Of a DNA stretch of 64,000 bases, positions 1 through 9,842 are shown piece by piece; within the stretch, counting starts at the first letter, position 1, and every line of letters begins with the position of its first letter. Source of the DNA: Thalassospira lucentensis MCCC 1A00383 = DSM 14000 (GTDB lineage Bacteria > Pseudomonadota > Alphaproteobacteria > Rhodospirillales > Thalassospiraceae); assembly GCF_000421265.1 (NCBI RefSeq), contig NZ_ATWN01000006.1, forward strand, positions 62,001-126,000, read 5' to 3'. The notes under the pieces were generated by a model. The model did no database searches, was not told where the DNA came from, and was given only the letters and a program-made list of their open reading frames with translations. The position numbers and the translations under genes are program-made.

Positions 1-561
1 TTTCATGCCGTACCACCACCCATGCAGGTGAAGGTTCCCGGCATCGACCCGATCCTTGATGAAAGGAAAGGTCATTAGATTATCCAGCGAATTGCGGATC
101 GAATGGCGCGAGACTTTGTCGACATCCGGGCCATGATGCAGGCAACATTTCGCCATACTGACCCATTCGCCGATAAAGTCACGTTCGGGCACCTTGCCAG
201 CCTCGCCGTGCTCGACCAATGCCTCCATCCCGCCACAGCCGGAATGCCCAAGAATCACGATATCCTTGACCTTAAGATCGCGGACCGCAAATTCAATCGC
301 GGCTGACGTCCCGTGATAGTTTTCATCGGGCTCATAGGGCGGGACAAGGTTGGCGACGTTGCGCACGACAAACATCTCACCCGGCTCGGCATTGGTCAGG
401 ATCGCCGGATCAACGCGCGAGTCTGAACAGGCAATCAAAAGCACTTCGGGCTTCTGGCCCATGTTGACCAAGTCTTCGACGCGTTCAGGGCGCTGCTCAT
501 AATACATCGCCTTGAAGCTTTTAAACCCGGCCAGCATCCGGTCAACGGTCGGCTTTGACAT
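1..561 (-). CDS. beta-class carbonic anhydrase, C-terminus cut by window edge
   Basis: Zinc enzyme interconverting CO2 and bicarbonate in the cytoplasm. Reading from the ATG at 561, the first 187 residues are visible and the 3' end lies outside the window. The N-terminal part reads MSKPTVDRMLAGFKSFKA. The beta-class metal site is complete in what is visible: CSDSR supplies the first zinc cysteine and the Asp/Arg dyad, and HSGCGG supplies the zinc histidine and second cysteine. It lies 106 bp downstream of the thiolase gene on the same strand, so it may be read through from that operon or have its own promoter. The family call is secure; the isoform is not resolved. Confidence 0.93.
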   Translation of the reverse strand, partial: MSKPTVDRMLAGFKSFKAMYYEQRPERVEDLVNMGQKPEVLLIACSDSRVDPAILTNAEPGEMFVVRNVANLVPPYEPDENYHGTSAAIEFAVRDLKVKDIVILGHSGCGGMEALVEHGEAGKVPERDFIGEWVSMAKCCLHHGPDVDKVSRHSIRNSLDNLMTFPFIKDRVDAGNLHLHGWWYGMK

Positions 562-667
562 CGCGCGAACTCCCCTGTTTTGATCAATCACTCTGCCGAC
601 AAAATAGGGGGAATTCGCACAAGTTGGTAGCCCCAAACGCAACTTTTTAGAACGGATTTAATCTGCG

Positions 668-1855
668 TTAAATAAGCTCAATCGCAACGGCCGTGGCTTC
701 CCCCCCGCCAATGCACAGTGATGCGACACCTTTGGTCCCGCCATGGGTTTTAAGCGCATGGATCAAGGTCACCAGCAACCGCGCGCCCGTCGCGCCAATC
801 GGATGGCCAAGGGCACAGGCCCCGCCGTGCACATTAACCTTGCCATGATCAAGCTCAAGATCACGCATCGCGGCCATGGCGACAACCGCAAACGCCTCGT
901 TGATTTCCCAAAGATCGACATCGCCGACCGACCAGCCGGTTTTATCCAGAACCTTTTTGATTGCGTCAATCGGGGCGGTGGTGAACCAGCAGGGTTCCTG
1001 TGCATGGGTCGCCTGCCCGGTGATTTTGGCAAGGGGTTTAAGACCCCGTTTTTGGGCCTCGGACGCGCGCATCATCACCAAGGCCGCTGCCCCATCGGAA
1101 ATCGATGCCGAATGGGCGGCGGTGACTGTGCCGTCCTTGGCAAAGGCCGGACGCAGGGTCGGGATTTTTTCCGGTTTGGATTTTGGTGGTTGCTCGTCGG
1201 CATCAATGGTCACATCACCCTTGCGCGTGGCATAGGTCACCGGGGTGATTTCATCGTCAAAATGCCCGGCCTTCGCCGCATCCTGTGCGCGGGTCAGTGA
1301 TGTGATGGCGTAGTCATCCTGCTCTTTGCGGGTAAATCCGTATTTTTCCGCGGTCGCCTCGGCAAAGGTGCCCATCGACCGGCCCTTTTCATAGGCATCT
1401 TCAAGCCCATCAAGCGCCATATGGTCATAGACCATGTCATGACCGTATTTATGGCCCGACCGCATTTTGGACAGCAAAAATGGCGCATTGGTCATGCTTT
1501 CCATGCCGCCAACCACCATGACATCGGAACTGCCTGCGGCCAGAATATCATGGGCAAACATCACCGCCTTCATGCCCGATCCGCACATTTTATTGATCGT
1601 GGTGGCCCCTGCTGCACGCGGAATACCGGCATGCCATGCCGCCTGACGTGCGGGGGCCTGTCCCTGACCGGCGGGAAGCACATTGCCCATGATGACTTCG
1701 TCAATGTCATCGCCGGACACACCACCGCGCTCAAGGGCGGCCTTGATCGCGACACCGCCAAGCTCGGCGGCGGTAACCGGGGCAAAATCACCCTGCAAAC
1801 CGCCCATCGGGGTGCGGGCACAGGAAACGATGACGATTGGATCAGACGTATTCAT
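668..1855 (-). CDS. atoB: acetyl-CoA C-acetyltransferase (thiolase)
   Basis: Thiolase of 395 residues that condenses or cleaves acetoacetyl-CoA with CoA. The full catalytic set is visible: nucleophile Cys91 in NKMCGSGMKA, His351 in GHPIGATGAR and Cys381 in CIGGGEATA. Length is typical for a type II biosynthetic/degradative thiolase. The ATG at 1855 follows an AGGA box by about 8 nt. It sits 26 bp behind isovaleryl-CoA dehydrogenase, so a role at the end of leucine breakdown (acetoacetyl-CoA to two acetyl-CoA) is the simplest reading. A PHB-type phaA role cannot be excluded from sequence alone. Confidence 0.93.
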   Translation of the reverse strand: MNTSDPIVIVSCARTPMGGLQGDFAPVTAAELGGVAIKAALERGGVSGDDIDEVIMGNVLPAGQGQAPARQAAWHAGIPRAAGATTINKMCGSGMKAVMFAHDILAAGSSDVMVVGGMESMTNAPFLLSKMRSGHKYGHDMVYDHMALDGLEDAYEKGRSMGTFAEATAEKYGFTRKEQDDYAITSLTRAQDAAKAGHFDDEITPVTYATRKGDVTIDADEQPPKSKPEKIPTLRPAFAKDGTVTAAHSASISDGAAALVMMRASEAQKRGLKPLAKITGQATHAQEPCWFTTAPIDAIKKVLDKTGWSVGDVDLWEINEAFAVVAMAAMRDLELDHGKVNVHGGACALGHPIGATGARLLVTLIHALKTHGGTKGVASLCIGGGEATAVAIELI

Positions 1856-1881
1856 GATATTTATCCTGTTGTCTTTAGGTC

Positions 1882-3054
1882 TTAAGCGGTTTCGCCAAAC
1901 AGTTCGCGGCCAATCAGCATGCGCCGTATTTCACTGGTCCCCGCCCCGATTTCATAAAGCTTGGCATCGCGCAGCAACCGGCCCGTGGGGTATTCGTTGA
2001 TATAGCCATTGCCCCCCAGCGTCTGAATCGCTTCAAGCGCCATCCATGTGGCCTTTTCCGCAGCATACAGGATCACACCCGCCGCATCCTTGCGCGATGT
2101 TTCGCCGCGATCACAGGCCTTTGCAACCTCATACACATACGCCCGGCAGGCATTCATCGTGGTGTACATATCGGCCATTTTGCCCTGCATCAGCTGAAAC
2201 TCGCCAATTGCCTGACCAAACTGTTTGCGTTCGTGGATATAGGGCACGACCACGTCCATGCAGGCGCGCATGATCCCGGTGGGGCCTGCGGCCAAAACCG
2301 CCCGTTCGTAATCAAGGCCGCTCATCAGAACGCGCACACCACCATTGAGCTGACCAAGGATGTTTTCTTCGGGGACTTCGCAATCCTGAAAGACCAACTC
2401 GCAGGTGTTTGAGCCGCGCATGCCCAGTTTATCAAGCTTTTGCGCCGTCGAGAAACCCTTGAAACCCTTTTCGATAATGAAGGCGGTAATGCCCTTTGGC
2501 CCGGCTTCCAGATCGGTTTTGGCATAGACCACCAGTGTGTCCGCATCCGGGCCGTTGGTGATCCACATTTTATTGCCATTAAGGATATAATGATCGCCTT
2601 TTTTCTCAGCCCGCAGCTTCATTGACACCACGTCCGATCCTGCCCCCGGCTCGCTCATGGCAAGTGCGCCGACATGTTCACCACTGATCAGTTTGGGCAG
2701 GTATTTTGCCTTCTGATCGGCGTTCCCGTTGCGTTTGAGCTGATTGACGCAGAGGTTCGAATGCGCGCCGTATGACAGAGCGACCGAGGCTGAGGCGCGG
2801 CTGATTTCTTCCATGGCGATGACATGTTCAAGGTATCCAAGGCCAGTCCCGCCGTCTTCTTCGGAAACCGTCATGCCCAGAAGGCCCAAATCGCCGAATT
2901 TGCGCCAGAGATCGTTGGGAAACGCGTTCTTTTCGTCGATCTCGGCGGCGCGCGGTGCGATTTCAGCCTCAGCAAAGGCGGAAACGGTTTCGCGGATCGC
3001 ATTTGCGGTCTCGCCAAGATCAAATTTCAATCCGGGAAATTCGAAAAATGCCAT
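1882..3054 (-). CDS. ivd: isovaleryl-CoA dehydrogenase
   Basis: FAD-dependent acyl-CoA dehydrogenase of 390 residues, oxidising isovaleryl-CoA to 3-methylcrotonyl-CoA in leucine catabolism. Family signatures include [11 protein letters not shown] and [17 protein letters not shown]. The substrate-class clue is the catalytic base: Glu250 lies in [14 protein letters not shown], the place where isovaleryl-CoA dehydrogenases carry it, while the usual acyl-CoA dehydrogenase position near the C-terminus reads [12 protein letters not shown] without a Glu at the active spot. RBS AGGA precedes the ATG at 3054. It is the middle gene of thioesterase-ivd-thiolase. The methylcrotonyl-CoA carboxylase and HMG-CoA lyase genes usually nearby are not in this window. 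Confidence 0.94.
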   Translation of the reverse strand: MAFFEFPGLKFDLGETANAIRETVSAFAEAEIAPRAAEIDEKNAFPNDLWRKFGDLGLLGMTVSEEDGGTGLGYLEHVIAMEEISRASASVALSYGAHSNLCVNQLKRNGNADQKAKYLPKLISGEHVGALAMSEPGAGSDVVSMKLRAEKKGDHYILNGNKMWITNGPDADTLVVYAKTDLEAGPKGITAFIIEKGFKGFSTAQKLDKLGMRGSNTCELVFQDCEVPEENILGQLNGGVRVLMSGLDYERAVLAAGPTGIMRACMDVVVPYIHERKQFGQAIGEFQLMQGKMADMYTTMNACRAYVYEVAKACDRGETSRKDAAGVILYAAEKATWMALEAIQTLGGNGYINEYPTGRLLRDAKLYEIGAGTSEIRRMLIGRELFGETA

Positions 3055-3114
3055 GGTATCTATCCTGCCCTGAGTACGGTTTGATTATTCGTTTAAAATG
3101 AAGAATGCACCGAA

Positions 3115-3579
3115 TTAGTCATTTTCATGCAATAATTCAGGCGGCAGCTTCATCACCTTAAGCGTCTGAAGTGCGGTCGTGCACAACACCGGTTTTTCAT
3201 TCCTCATACCAAAGATATCGATACGGGTGACAATGATCGACCGACCGCGTGAAACAACCTCGCCAACGGCACGCAATTCATCGCCCAAACCGGGTGCAAC
3301 GATGTTGAGTTTATATTCAATCGTCAACATCCCCTGATCGGCCTCAACCAGACTCCATCCGGCAAAGCCCCCGGCAATATCGGCCAGACCAGCAATCAGG
3401 CCTCCGTGGAAAAAGCCATTGTGCTGCACCAGATCAGGACGGGTCGGTACAACCACCTCCACCCGGCCCGGTTTGACGTCGGTGATTTTCGCACCAATCG
3501 ACAGATTGTAGGGCTGCTGGGCAAAACGATAGCGGACTTCGGCATCGTAATTGGGGTTTTGCGGTTCGAACTGTGCCAT
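3115..3579 (-). CDS. PaaI-family hotdog thioesterase
   Basis: Small hotdog-fold acyl-CoA thioesterase. The ATG at 3579 (protein MAQFEPQNPNYDAEVRY) is preferred over an upstream one at 3621 because AGGA lies about 9 nt before it and the resulting 154 residues match the family length. The typical helix region reads VQHNGFFHGGLIAGLADIAGG, where the HGG stretch matches the PaaI active-site loop. It is first in the operon with ivd and thiolase, 61 bp upstream of ivd. It may release CoA from stalled branched-chain acyl-CoA intermediates; the exact substrate is not readable from the sequence. Confidence 0.85.
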   Translation of the reverse strand: MAQFEPQNPNYDAEVRYRFAQQPYNLSIGAKITDVKPGRVEVVVPTRPDLVQHNGFFHGGLIAGLADIAGGFAGWSLVEADQGMLTIEYKLNIVAPGLGDELRAVGEVVSRGRSIIVTRIDIFGMRNEKPVLCTTALQTLKVMKLPPELLHEND

Positions 3580-3646
3580 TCGCGATCCTGATGATAAAGC
3601 GATGCACATTTTTGAATGCACCGGGATATGACGCAGCTCTGTTGTA

Positions 3647-3669
3647 GTTAACGTTTACGTTAACGTCAA
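3647..3669. promoter_or_regulatory. palindromic operator upstream of the thioesterase-ivd-thiolase operon
   Basis: GTTAACG-TTTA-CGTTAAC (3647-3664) is a perfect 7-bp inverted repeat. It overlaps a second palindrome, TTTACGTTAACGTCAA (3654-3669), centred on TTAA with one mismatched pair. It lies 68 bp upstream of the chosen thioesterase start. ACGT-rich dyads of this kind occur before leucine/isovalerate genes controlled by MerR-family LiuR in proteobacteria; assigning it to LiuR is inference. No liuR gene is in the window. Confidence 0.55.
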
Positions 3670-3838
3670 ATCAAATCCGCATAGAGATGCCGATTTAATA
3701 TTTACGTCTCAAACCCCGGAAAATGATGGCCTGTCACCCCGCACACAAATGCCACGACTTCACGGCTTTGAACCAAAAGTAACGACCCGCAGCAAAAACC
3801 GATGCCACCGGTGCACCGATGCCCGGAAAACTCTGAAT

Positions 3839-4666
3839 CTAGTTGGTGTTTTCGCCCCAGCGTTTGATCCCCGCCTCAAGCATGTCGTCCATTGCACCGT
3901 CGGACACAAGCTTGAAGACGGCCTTGGATATCCGCCCGCGCAACGACGCGGTATTGCATTCTGAGTTGTGCGACATGGTCAGATACAGACTTTCTTCGCT
4001 GACCGCCACCGGATAGCTCCGAAGGTTTGTGATGTTTTCACGTGCGGCATAGGCCTTGCCGGGGAATTCTTCGTAAATCAGGTATTCAGCACGATTGTGC
4101 GACAGCATTTTTAAACCCTGATCGAGGCTGGGAACTTCGCGAATGGTAAGGTTTTCGTCCGCATAGGTATCAAACGTCTGACCGAAGCTATTGTTGATCA
4201 CAGTCAGGCCTTCGAGCCCGACCAGATCGGACCATTGGCTATAGCGCAAATCCAGATGGCTTTCGGTCCAGATGACGGTTCGGGTTCTTTGAAAGGGCGG
4301 ATAAAAATAATCCATATATTCAAGGCGGGGCGTGGTCAGGAATGCGCCAGCAATCATATCGATTGAACCATCGCGCATGTTTTGTTGCACACGTCCCCAG
4401 TTACCTGTGTGGATTACTTCGATCTCAACACCGGCAAGCTCACCGACACGTTTAAGGAAATCAGCAGCGGCCCCATCAAGTCTGCGCCCGTCTTTTGCCC
4501 GCCAAAGATAGGGGGGATAATCGGGATTCCCGGATGCCAGAAGATGCGCACAATCGCGCGTCTCATCGGCAGATGTGACAAAATGGCCTGCTTTGTCGTG
4601 CGCCCGTACGGCGCCGGGAACAAGCACCCACACCATCGCGCCGAGTAATATGATCGCCCACCTCAT
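3839..4666 (-). CDS. periplasmic solute-binding protein, SBP_bac_3 type
   Basis: Secreted protein of 275 residues. Residues 1-22 form a signal peptide (hydrophobic AIILLGAMVWVLV, cleavage after VRA). The mature part has the two-lobed amino-acid-binding layout, with DGRRLDGAAADFLKRVGELAG near the N-terminus and DGSIDMIAGAFLTTPRLEYMDYF as the usual mid-domain signature. Such proteins either feed an ABC importer or act as sensors. No permease or ATPase gene is adjacent, so it is an orphan here. The ATG at 4666 follows AGGAG by 10 nt. Ligand unknown; polar amino acids are the family default. Confidence 0.82.
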   Translation of the reverse strand: MRWAIILLGAMVWVLVPGAVRAHDKAGHFVTSADETRDCAHLLASGNPDYPPYLWRAKDGRRLDGAAADFLKRVGELAGVEIEVIHTGNWGRVQQNMRDGSIDMIAGAFLTTPRLEYMDYFYPPFQRTRTVIWTESHLDLRYSQWSDLVGLEGLTVINNSFGQTFDTYADENLTIREVPSLDQGLKMLSHNRAEYLIYEEFPGKAYAARENITNLRSYPVAVSEESLYLTMSHNSECNTASLRGRISKAVFKLVSDGAMDDMLEAGIKRWGENTN

Positions 4667-4811
4667 GGGACATGAACTCCTGTGTCACCCATTAGCCATG
4701 AATGGGCATCGTATTAATATGTGGGATGACGTCCGGAAAAGTCCACCCGCAAGGATAGGTTCAAAGCTTAATTTTTAGGATCTCTGCCATCGCAGACAGG
4801 CCACAAACACG

Positions 4812-4850
4812 AAAAGGGCCGACTGTTTCCAGCCGGCCCTTTGGTATCTT
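4812..4850 (-). terminator. intrinsic terminator of the RNA helicase gene
   Basis: Stem AAAGGGCCG (4813-4821) pairs with CGGCCCTTT (4834-4842), with an inner CTG/CAG extension. On the minus strand the stem runs into TTTTCGTGTTT. It sits 45-80 bp past the helicase stop codon. Confidence 0.75.
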
Positions 4851-4894
4851 TTGTCCGTCGCTATAGGGGGGTATCCCGCCTATAAGATGTCAGC

Positions 4895-6766
4895 TTAGGC
4901 TGAACGACGTTTCATGCCCTGGTTGCCACCGCGACCTTCGCTGCGGCCTTCACTGCGACCACCTTCTGCGCGACGCGGACGATCATTGAAGTCACGGCGT
5001 GCGCCGCCATCACCGCGGGCACCGTCACGACCGGCACCATCACGATTGCGGAAGTTCGCAGCGCGTTCAGCACGCGGCTTGTCTGCACCGCGGCGTTCGC
5101 CACCATCACGACCGGCACCGGCATCACGCTGGCCACCTTCGCCACGCGGGCGGAAGTTACCACCGCGACCGGCACTGCGGTCTTCACGATCACCGCGCGG
5201 GGCACGATCATCATTGTCGAAACGCGGTTTGCGATCGGCACGGAATTCACCGCCATCACGGCGCGGACGATCAGAGAAATCACGACGTGCGCCATCGCGG
5301 GCACCATCACGGCCCCCATCGCGTGCACCATCACGACCACCGAAACCACGTGCTGCGCGTTCACCCTGAACACCATCACGGGCACCGTCACGACCGCCGC
5401 CGAAGCTGCGACCACGACCGGCATCGCGACCACCGTCACGACCGCCATCGCGCGCACCATCACGGGCTGCACCGTCACGACCACCGCCGAAACCGCCGCG
5501 ACCGCGACCGGCATCACGACCACCGCCGAAGCCACCACGACCACGACCAGCATCACGACCGCCGCCAAAGCCACCACGACCACGACCGCCATCACGACCA
5601 CCGCCGCCGCCAGCCGAACGGGCCGGAGGAGCTGCATGGAATTCGTGATTTTCGTCGATGGCAATTTCCTGTTTGATCAGGCGTTCAATGTTGCGCAGCA
5701 AACGAATGTCACGCGGTTCACAGAACGCAATGGCAATCCCTTCGGCACTGCCACGACCGGTACGACCGATACGGTGAACATAGCTGTCGGAATCCTGCGG
5801 CAGATCATAGTTCACAACGTGGGTAATACCCGGAACGTCAATACCACGGGCCGCAACATCGGTTGCGATCAGAACCGGGAACTGGCCATTGCGGAAATTG
5901 CGCAGGATTTTCTGACGGATGCGCTGCTGTTTATCACCATGGATGGCATCGCTATCAATGCCTTCATCGCGCAGCTGGAACGACAGTTCGTCAGCATCTG
6001 CCTTGGTTTTGGTGAAGACCAGAACGCGTTCGGTATCATCACGTTTAAGAATCTGAACCAGAAGCTTGGTTTTGTCGTGACGTTTCACGAACATACCAAT
6101 CTGGGTCACACGCTCGGTGACACTTGCCTGCGGTGCGGTTTCAACCTTGACCGGATCGCGCAGAAGACGGTCGGTCAGATGTTTGACTTCTGCTGGCATG
6201 GTTGCCGAGAACATCACGGTCTGATGTTTGTGCGGCAACTGCTGTGCAACAGTCAGAACGTCTTCGGAGAAGCCCATGTCAAGCATACGGTCGGCTTCAT
6301 CAAGGATGAAGACTTCGACGTCGTCGAAACGGATCGTATTACGCGACATGTGATCAAGCAGACGACCCGGGGTCGCAACCAGGATGTCAACGCCACGGCG
6401 CAGTTCCTGAATCTGCGGGCCCATCGGGGAACCACCGAAAACAACAGATGAGAAAAGGCGGATGCCTTTTTTGAAATCACGCAGACACTGGCCAATCTGG
6501 GTTGCCAGTTCACGGGTCGGCGCAAGGATCACTGCGCGCGGCTGGCCCGGTTTTGGACGCTGCGGATTTTCAGCAAGACGCTGCAGCAACGGAAGGCAGA
6601 ATGCAGCGGTTTTACCGCCACCCGTATGGGAAATACCCATAAGGTCGTGCCCTTCGAGAAGTGCCGGGATCGTAGCAGCCTGAATTTCAGTCGGTGCGGT
6701 GAAACCGGAAGCTTCAACATTGCGCAGCAGGGGCTCGATAAGCTTGAGCCCTTCAAAATTAGTCAT
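4895..6766 (-). CDS. rhlE: DEAD-box RNA helicase, RhlE type, with long RGG/RDG tail
   Basis: ATP-dependent RNA helicase of 623 residues. Core motifs in order: Q-motif region FTAPTEIQ, Walker A SHTGGGKT (about 46-53), PTREL, DEAD (156-159), SAT (187-189), and HRIGRTGR in the second RecA lobe. From about residue 395 to the end the protein is low-complexity and rich in Gly, Arg and Asp: three copies of an [17 protein letters not shown] unit, then many RDGARDGG units, then Arg/Asp-rich segments. The core is normal RhlE size, so the tail is the unusual part; such tails bind RNA and can promote condensates. The upstream gap of more than 350 bp is compatible with a long regulated leader, as in cold-shock helicases. 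Confidence 0.93.
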   Translation of the reverse strand: MTNFEGLKLIEPLLRNVEASGFTAPTEIQAATIPALLEGHDLMGISHTGGGKTAAFCLPLLQRLAENPQRPKPGQPRAVILAPTRELATQIGQCLRDFKKGIRLFSSVVFGGSPMGPQIQELRRGVDILVATPGRLLDHMSRNTIRFDDVEVFILDEADRMLDMGFSEDVLTVAQQLPHKHQTVMFSATMPAEVKHLTDRLLRDPVKVETAPQASVTERVTQIGMFVKRHDKTKLLVQILKRDDTERVLVFTKTKADADELSFQLRDEGIDSDAIHGDKQQRIRQKILRNFRNGQFPVLIATDVAARGIDVPGITHVVNYDLPQDSDSYVHRIGRTGRGSAEGIAIAFCEPRDIRLLRNIERLIKQEIAIDENHEFHAAPPARSAGGGGGRDGGRGRGGFGGGRDAGRGRGGFGGGRDAGRGRGGFGGGRDGAARDGARDGGRDGGRDAGRGRSFGGGRDGARDGVQGERAARGFGGRDGARDGGRDGARDGARRDFSDRPRRDGGEFRADRKPRFDNDDRAPRGDREDRSAGRGGNFRPRGEGGQRDAGAGRDGGERRGADKPRAERAANFRNRDGAGRDGARGDGGARRDFNDRPRRAEGGRSEGRSEGRGGNQGMKRRSA

Positions 6767-7148
6767 AAAAGGAATATCCTTACGTTATCCGGTGGCGACA
6801 TGTTAACGCCAATGATGCCTGCTCAAACGCAGTCATGACCGGTAACGCGGCAAAGAAGCCACTGCGTCGGACCCTGCAAGAGAGGCAAATGATGTGAGGC
6901 CACAACGTCATCACGTTGTAACCACCCTCCTCGCCTTTGATACAGTTCCTGACAGCTGATTCTGTCTTTGCAAGCGAAGGAATGAGCCGGGTGATACAGG
7001 CCCTTTGAAACAATGTCAATCAAAGCCAACGCCGATCAGCCATGCAAAAACGCATTTGGACGTAATATATCTTCGAGAATTAACTGTTCTGTTTACAATT
7101 CATGGTCCCATAATCGTTATGTGACATGTGCTTAACAAGGGGACGGAC
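6767..7148. other. divergent intergenic region, helicase leader and chemoreceptor promoter
   Basis: Gene-free spacer between the helicase (minus) and the chemoreceptor (plus). It holds a perfect hairpin, ACAACGT-CATC-ACGTTGT (6902-6919), about 140 nt upstream of the helicase start, where it would lie in an untranslated leader if transcription begins beyond it. The part next to the chemoreceptor is AT-rich and probably holds its promoter, but no clean -35/-10 pair could be assigned. Confidence 0.4.
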
Positions 7149-8819
7149 ATGCGATTTCGTGTTGTGACGGGGATTTTTTCAATCCCGGCAATTTGTCTAC
7201 TGACGCTGCTGGCGATTATTTTCACGGTTGCGCTTAATTACCAGACCAGCCTTCGGAACGGGAAGTTCGAGCAGATTTCGCATCTGACCGAAGGGGCGGT
7301 CACAATCGTCGATTCTTATGTTGCCAAGGCAAAATCAGGTGAGATGAGCGAAGCCGATGCCAAGGCAGCCGCCCTTGGTATCCTCAATGCGTATCGCTTT
7401 GACGGTGCCAACTACATCTTTGCCAGTGACTATGGCCACTGCATGGTTCTTGATCCGCTGAGCCCTGAAGACGTTGGCAAATGTAATCCCGACAGCAAAG
7501 TGCGCACCATGATCGTCAAAACGGCCAAGGCCGGTGGCGGGATCATCACCTATGAAACCAAGAAACCCGGTGAAGGTGACAGACTGATTGAAAAGGCGGC
7601 CTATATCCGCCCGATCAAGGAGTGGAACTGGGCGCTGGGGGCTGGCGTTTATATGGATGACGTACAGTCGGAATTCCTGACCATCATGCAGCGTATTGCG
7701 ATTATTTCGGTGATCGCCATCGTGATTGCCGGAATTCTGTCGTGGATTGTCGGCACCCGGATCACCAGAAGTATCGTTGGCCTGAACAGCAGCATTCGCA
7801 CCATTGCGGATGGCGACTATCAGGCACCGGTCGAAACCGAATCGCGTTTCGTTGAAATTGGCGACATGGCGGCAGGTGTTCTTGCCCTGCGTGATAAATC
7901 GGCTCAGGCGCAGCAACTTGAAGCCGATGCCGCCGTTCAGAAACAGAAATCCGAACAGGAACGCCGGTCGAACATCCGATCCATCGCCGAAAAACTTGAA
8001 AGCGAAGTCGGCGGGATTGCAGGTGCGGTAAACACGTCGGTAAAACGCAGTAACGACCTTGCGATCAGCATGGCGCACAATGCCGATGGTATCCTTGGCC
8101 AAAGCCAGCAGGTTGCATCGGCAGCCGGCGAGGTTTCGCAAAACGTTGACGCGGTTGCGGCCGCGACCGAAGAGCTTTCATCCTCGATCACGGAAATCAA
8201 CATTCAGATTTCCCAAATGTCGAACACGGTGGAACGTGCCACCAATGAAAGCCAAAGTGCGTCAAACGATGTCGCGGGCCTTTCCGATACAGTCGACAAA
8301 ATCAAGGAAATCATTGGCCTGATCAATGATATTGCCGGTCAAACCAACCTTCTGGCGCTAAACGCAACGATTGAGGCGGCGCGCGCGGGCGAAGCGGGCA
8401 AAGGCTTTGCCGTGGTCGCAAACGAGGTCAAAAACCTTGCGACCCAGACCGCAAAGGCAACCGACGAAATCGCCGCCCAGATCAACGATATCGTCGATGG
8501 CACCGAACGCGCGGTGACCGGCATTTCACGGGTTTCAGAAACCATTGAACAGGTCAGCGGTGCCTCCACCGCGATTGCCGCTGCCATTGAAGAACAAGGT
8601 GCGGCGACACAGGAAATTTCGGGCAATGCCAACCGCAGTGCGGATGGTGTTAAGCAGATTTCCCAAAGTGTCGATGAAACCATGAAGAGTGCGCAAAGCA
8701 CGACCGGAGATGCCACCGAACTGAAATCGGCATCCGAAGAGCTTTCGAGCCGTTCGGCCGAACTGACCCAGATCATCAAGCGGTTCTCAAGCGATCTGAT
8801 CAAACAATCGGAAAGTTAA
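7149..8819 (+). CDS. methyl-accepting chemotaxis protein with periplasmic Cache domain
   Basis: Membrane chemoreceptor signalling to CheA/CheW. The ATG at 7149 is chosen because AAGGGG lies 6 nt before it; an in-frame upstream ATG lacks such a site. Order: TM1 ([15 protein letters not shown]), a small single-Cache sensor with [16 protein letters not shown] and [17 protein letters not shown]2 ([17 protein letters not shown]), a HAMP segment with DGDYQAP, then a long coiled-coil signalling domain whose hairpin tip reads [21 protein letters not shown]. Length is about 556 residues. Ligand unknown; small carboxylates are common for this Cache type. It ends in a strong terminator, so it is a single-gene unit. 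Confidence 0.95.
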   Translation: MRFRVVTGIFSIPAICLLTLLAIIFTVALNYQTSLRNGKFEQISHLTEGAVTIVDSYVAKAKSGEMSEADAKAAALGILNAYRFDGANYIFASDYGHCMVLDPLSPEDVGKCNPDSKVRTMIVKTAKAGGGIITYETKKPGEGDRLIEKAAYIRPIKEWNWALGAGVYMDDVQSEFLTIMQRIAIISVIAIVIAGILSWIVGTRITRSIVGLNSSIRTIADGDYQAPVETESRFVEIGDMAAGVLALRDKSAQAQQLEADAAVQKQKSEQERRSNIRSIAEKLESEVGGIAGAVNTSVKRSNDLAISMAHNADGILGQSQQVASAAGEVSQNVDAVAAATEELSSSITEINIQISQMSNTVERATNESQSASNDVAGLSDTVDKIKEIIGLINDIAGQTNLLALNATIEAARAGEAGKGFAVVANEVKNLATQTAKATDEIAAQINDIVDGTERAVTGISRVSETIEQVSGASTAIAAAIEEQGAATQEISGNANRSADGVKQISQSVDETMKSAQSTTGDATELKSASEELSSRSAELTQIIKRFSSDLIKQSES

Positions 8820-8848
8820 GTCCGTCGGACGTCTGACATCTTGACGTT

Positions 8849-8884
8849 AAAGGGCCGGTCTTTTGCAAGACCGGCCCTTTTTTC
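8849..8884 (+). terminator. intrinsic terminator after the chemoreceptor gene
   Basis: Perfect 12-bp stem AAAGGGCCGGTC (8849-8860) and GACCGGCCCTTT (8869-8880) with loop TTTTGCAA, followed by a T-run to 8883. It lies 30 bp past the stop codon. pheA ends on the opposite strand at 8912, so the structure could also stop transcription from that side. Confidence 0.9.
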
Positions 8885-8911
8885 GTGACGTGCTCTACAT
8901 GCTGCGGGGGA

Positions 8912-9772
8912 TTATTCGGCAGGCAAATCGTTTTCGCGGCGGAATGTATGGGCCGGATAAACACCGAGAATGCGAACTTCATGCGAGAAGAATTGCAGTT
9001 CTTCAAGCGCGTGGCGCAGGCCAAGCTGTTCGGGATGGGCTTCGACCTCGGCGAAAAACTGCGTCGCGGTGAAGTGGCCCTCGACCATATAGCTTTCGAG
9101 CTTGGTCATATTGATGCCGTTGGTGGCAAATCCGCCCAGCGCCTTGTAAAGGGCGGCCGCCACGTTGCGCACCCGGAAGACAAAGCTTGTCACAACCGGG
9201 GTGCCGTCATTGGCGATATTGAGCGGATCGCGGGCCAGAATGATAAAGCGCGTTGTGTTGTGTGCGGCGTCTTCGACTTCGGTGCGCAAGATATCAAGGC
9301 CATAAATCTCAGCGGCCAGTGCCGGAGCAATCGCGGCAATCGATTTATCACCAAGATCAGCGACTTCCTTGGCACAGCCCGCCGTATCGGAACCGACAAC
9401 CGTATTCACCCCAAGTTCTTTGCGCAATTTGCGGCATTGGCCCAGCGCATGAACGTGGCTGCGAATTTCCTTGATTTCTTCGATTCTGGTTCCCGGTACG
9501 GCCACAAGGGCGTGATTGATGCGAAGGAACGTCTCGCCAATGATGTGCACACCCGACTCGGGCAGAATGTGGTGCACATCGGCCACGCGCCCGGCGAGTG
9601 TGTTGTCAATCGGGATGACGGCCAGTTCAACGTCGCCGTCTTCCAGTGCACTAAAGGCGCCTTCAAAGGTCCGGTAGGGTACGGTTGCGGCCCCCGGAAA
9701 GGCACGCCGGGCAGCCTGATCGGAATAGGCCCCGTGCATTCCCTGAAAAGCGATCCTTTGTTGCGCGGTCAT
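8912..9772 (-). CDS. pheA: prephenate dehydratase
   Basis: Converts prephenate to phenylpyruvate in phenylalanine synthesis. The start is set at 9772 (MTAQQRIAFQGMHGAYSDQA) because AGGAAA precedes it and longer versions run into kdsB; this gives 286 residues. The catalytic lobes contain GMHGAYSDQAARRAF and the HNTTRFIIL segment with the conserved Thr-Arg-Phe. A C-terminal ACT domain follows (TSFVFRVRNVAAALYKALGG), whose usual ESRP motif reads ESYM here; Phe feedback binding is expected but may differ. There is no chorismate mutase domain. It is 71 bp downstream of kdsB's stop side, likely co-transcribed. Confidence 0.95.
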   Translation of the reverse strand: MTAQQRIAFQGMHGAYSDQAARRAFPGAATVPYRTFEGAFSALEDGDVELAVIPIDNTLAGRVADVHHILPESGVHIIGETFLRINHALVAVPGTRIEEIKEIRSHVHALGQCRKLRKELGVNTVVGSDTAGCAKEVADLGDKSIAAIAPALAAEIYGLDILRTEVEDAAHNTTRFIILARDPLNIANDGTPVVTSFVFRVRNVAAALYKALGGFATNGINMTKLESYMVEGHFTATQFFAEVEAHPEQLGLRHALEELQFFSHEVRILGVYPAHTFRRENDLPAE

Positions 9773-9842
9773 CTGGTTGTTTCCTGATACGTCAAAAGTG
9801 TTTTCGTCACGAACTTCAAGTATTTGGGATAGAAAACCCCAA

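Noticed and set aside
5390-5630. CRISPR-like appearance of regularly repeated short units
   Set aside because: Repeats are in frame within the helicase gene and encode Gly/Arg/Asp units; there are no unique spacers.
4912-5676. Long open frames overlapping the helicase tail on both strands (Val/Ala-rich, Arg/Pro/Ser-rich and His/Arg-rich translations)
   Set aside because: They are by-products of the repetitive GC-rich tail coding; composition is unnatural and the DEAD-box frame accounts for the DNA.
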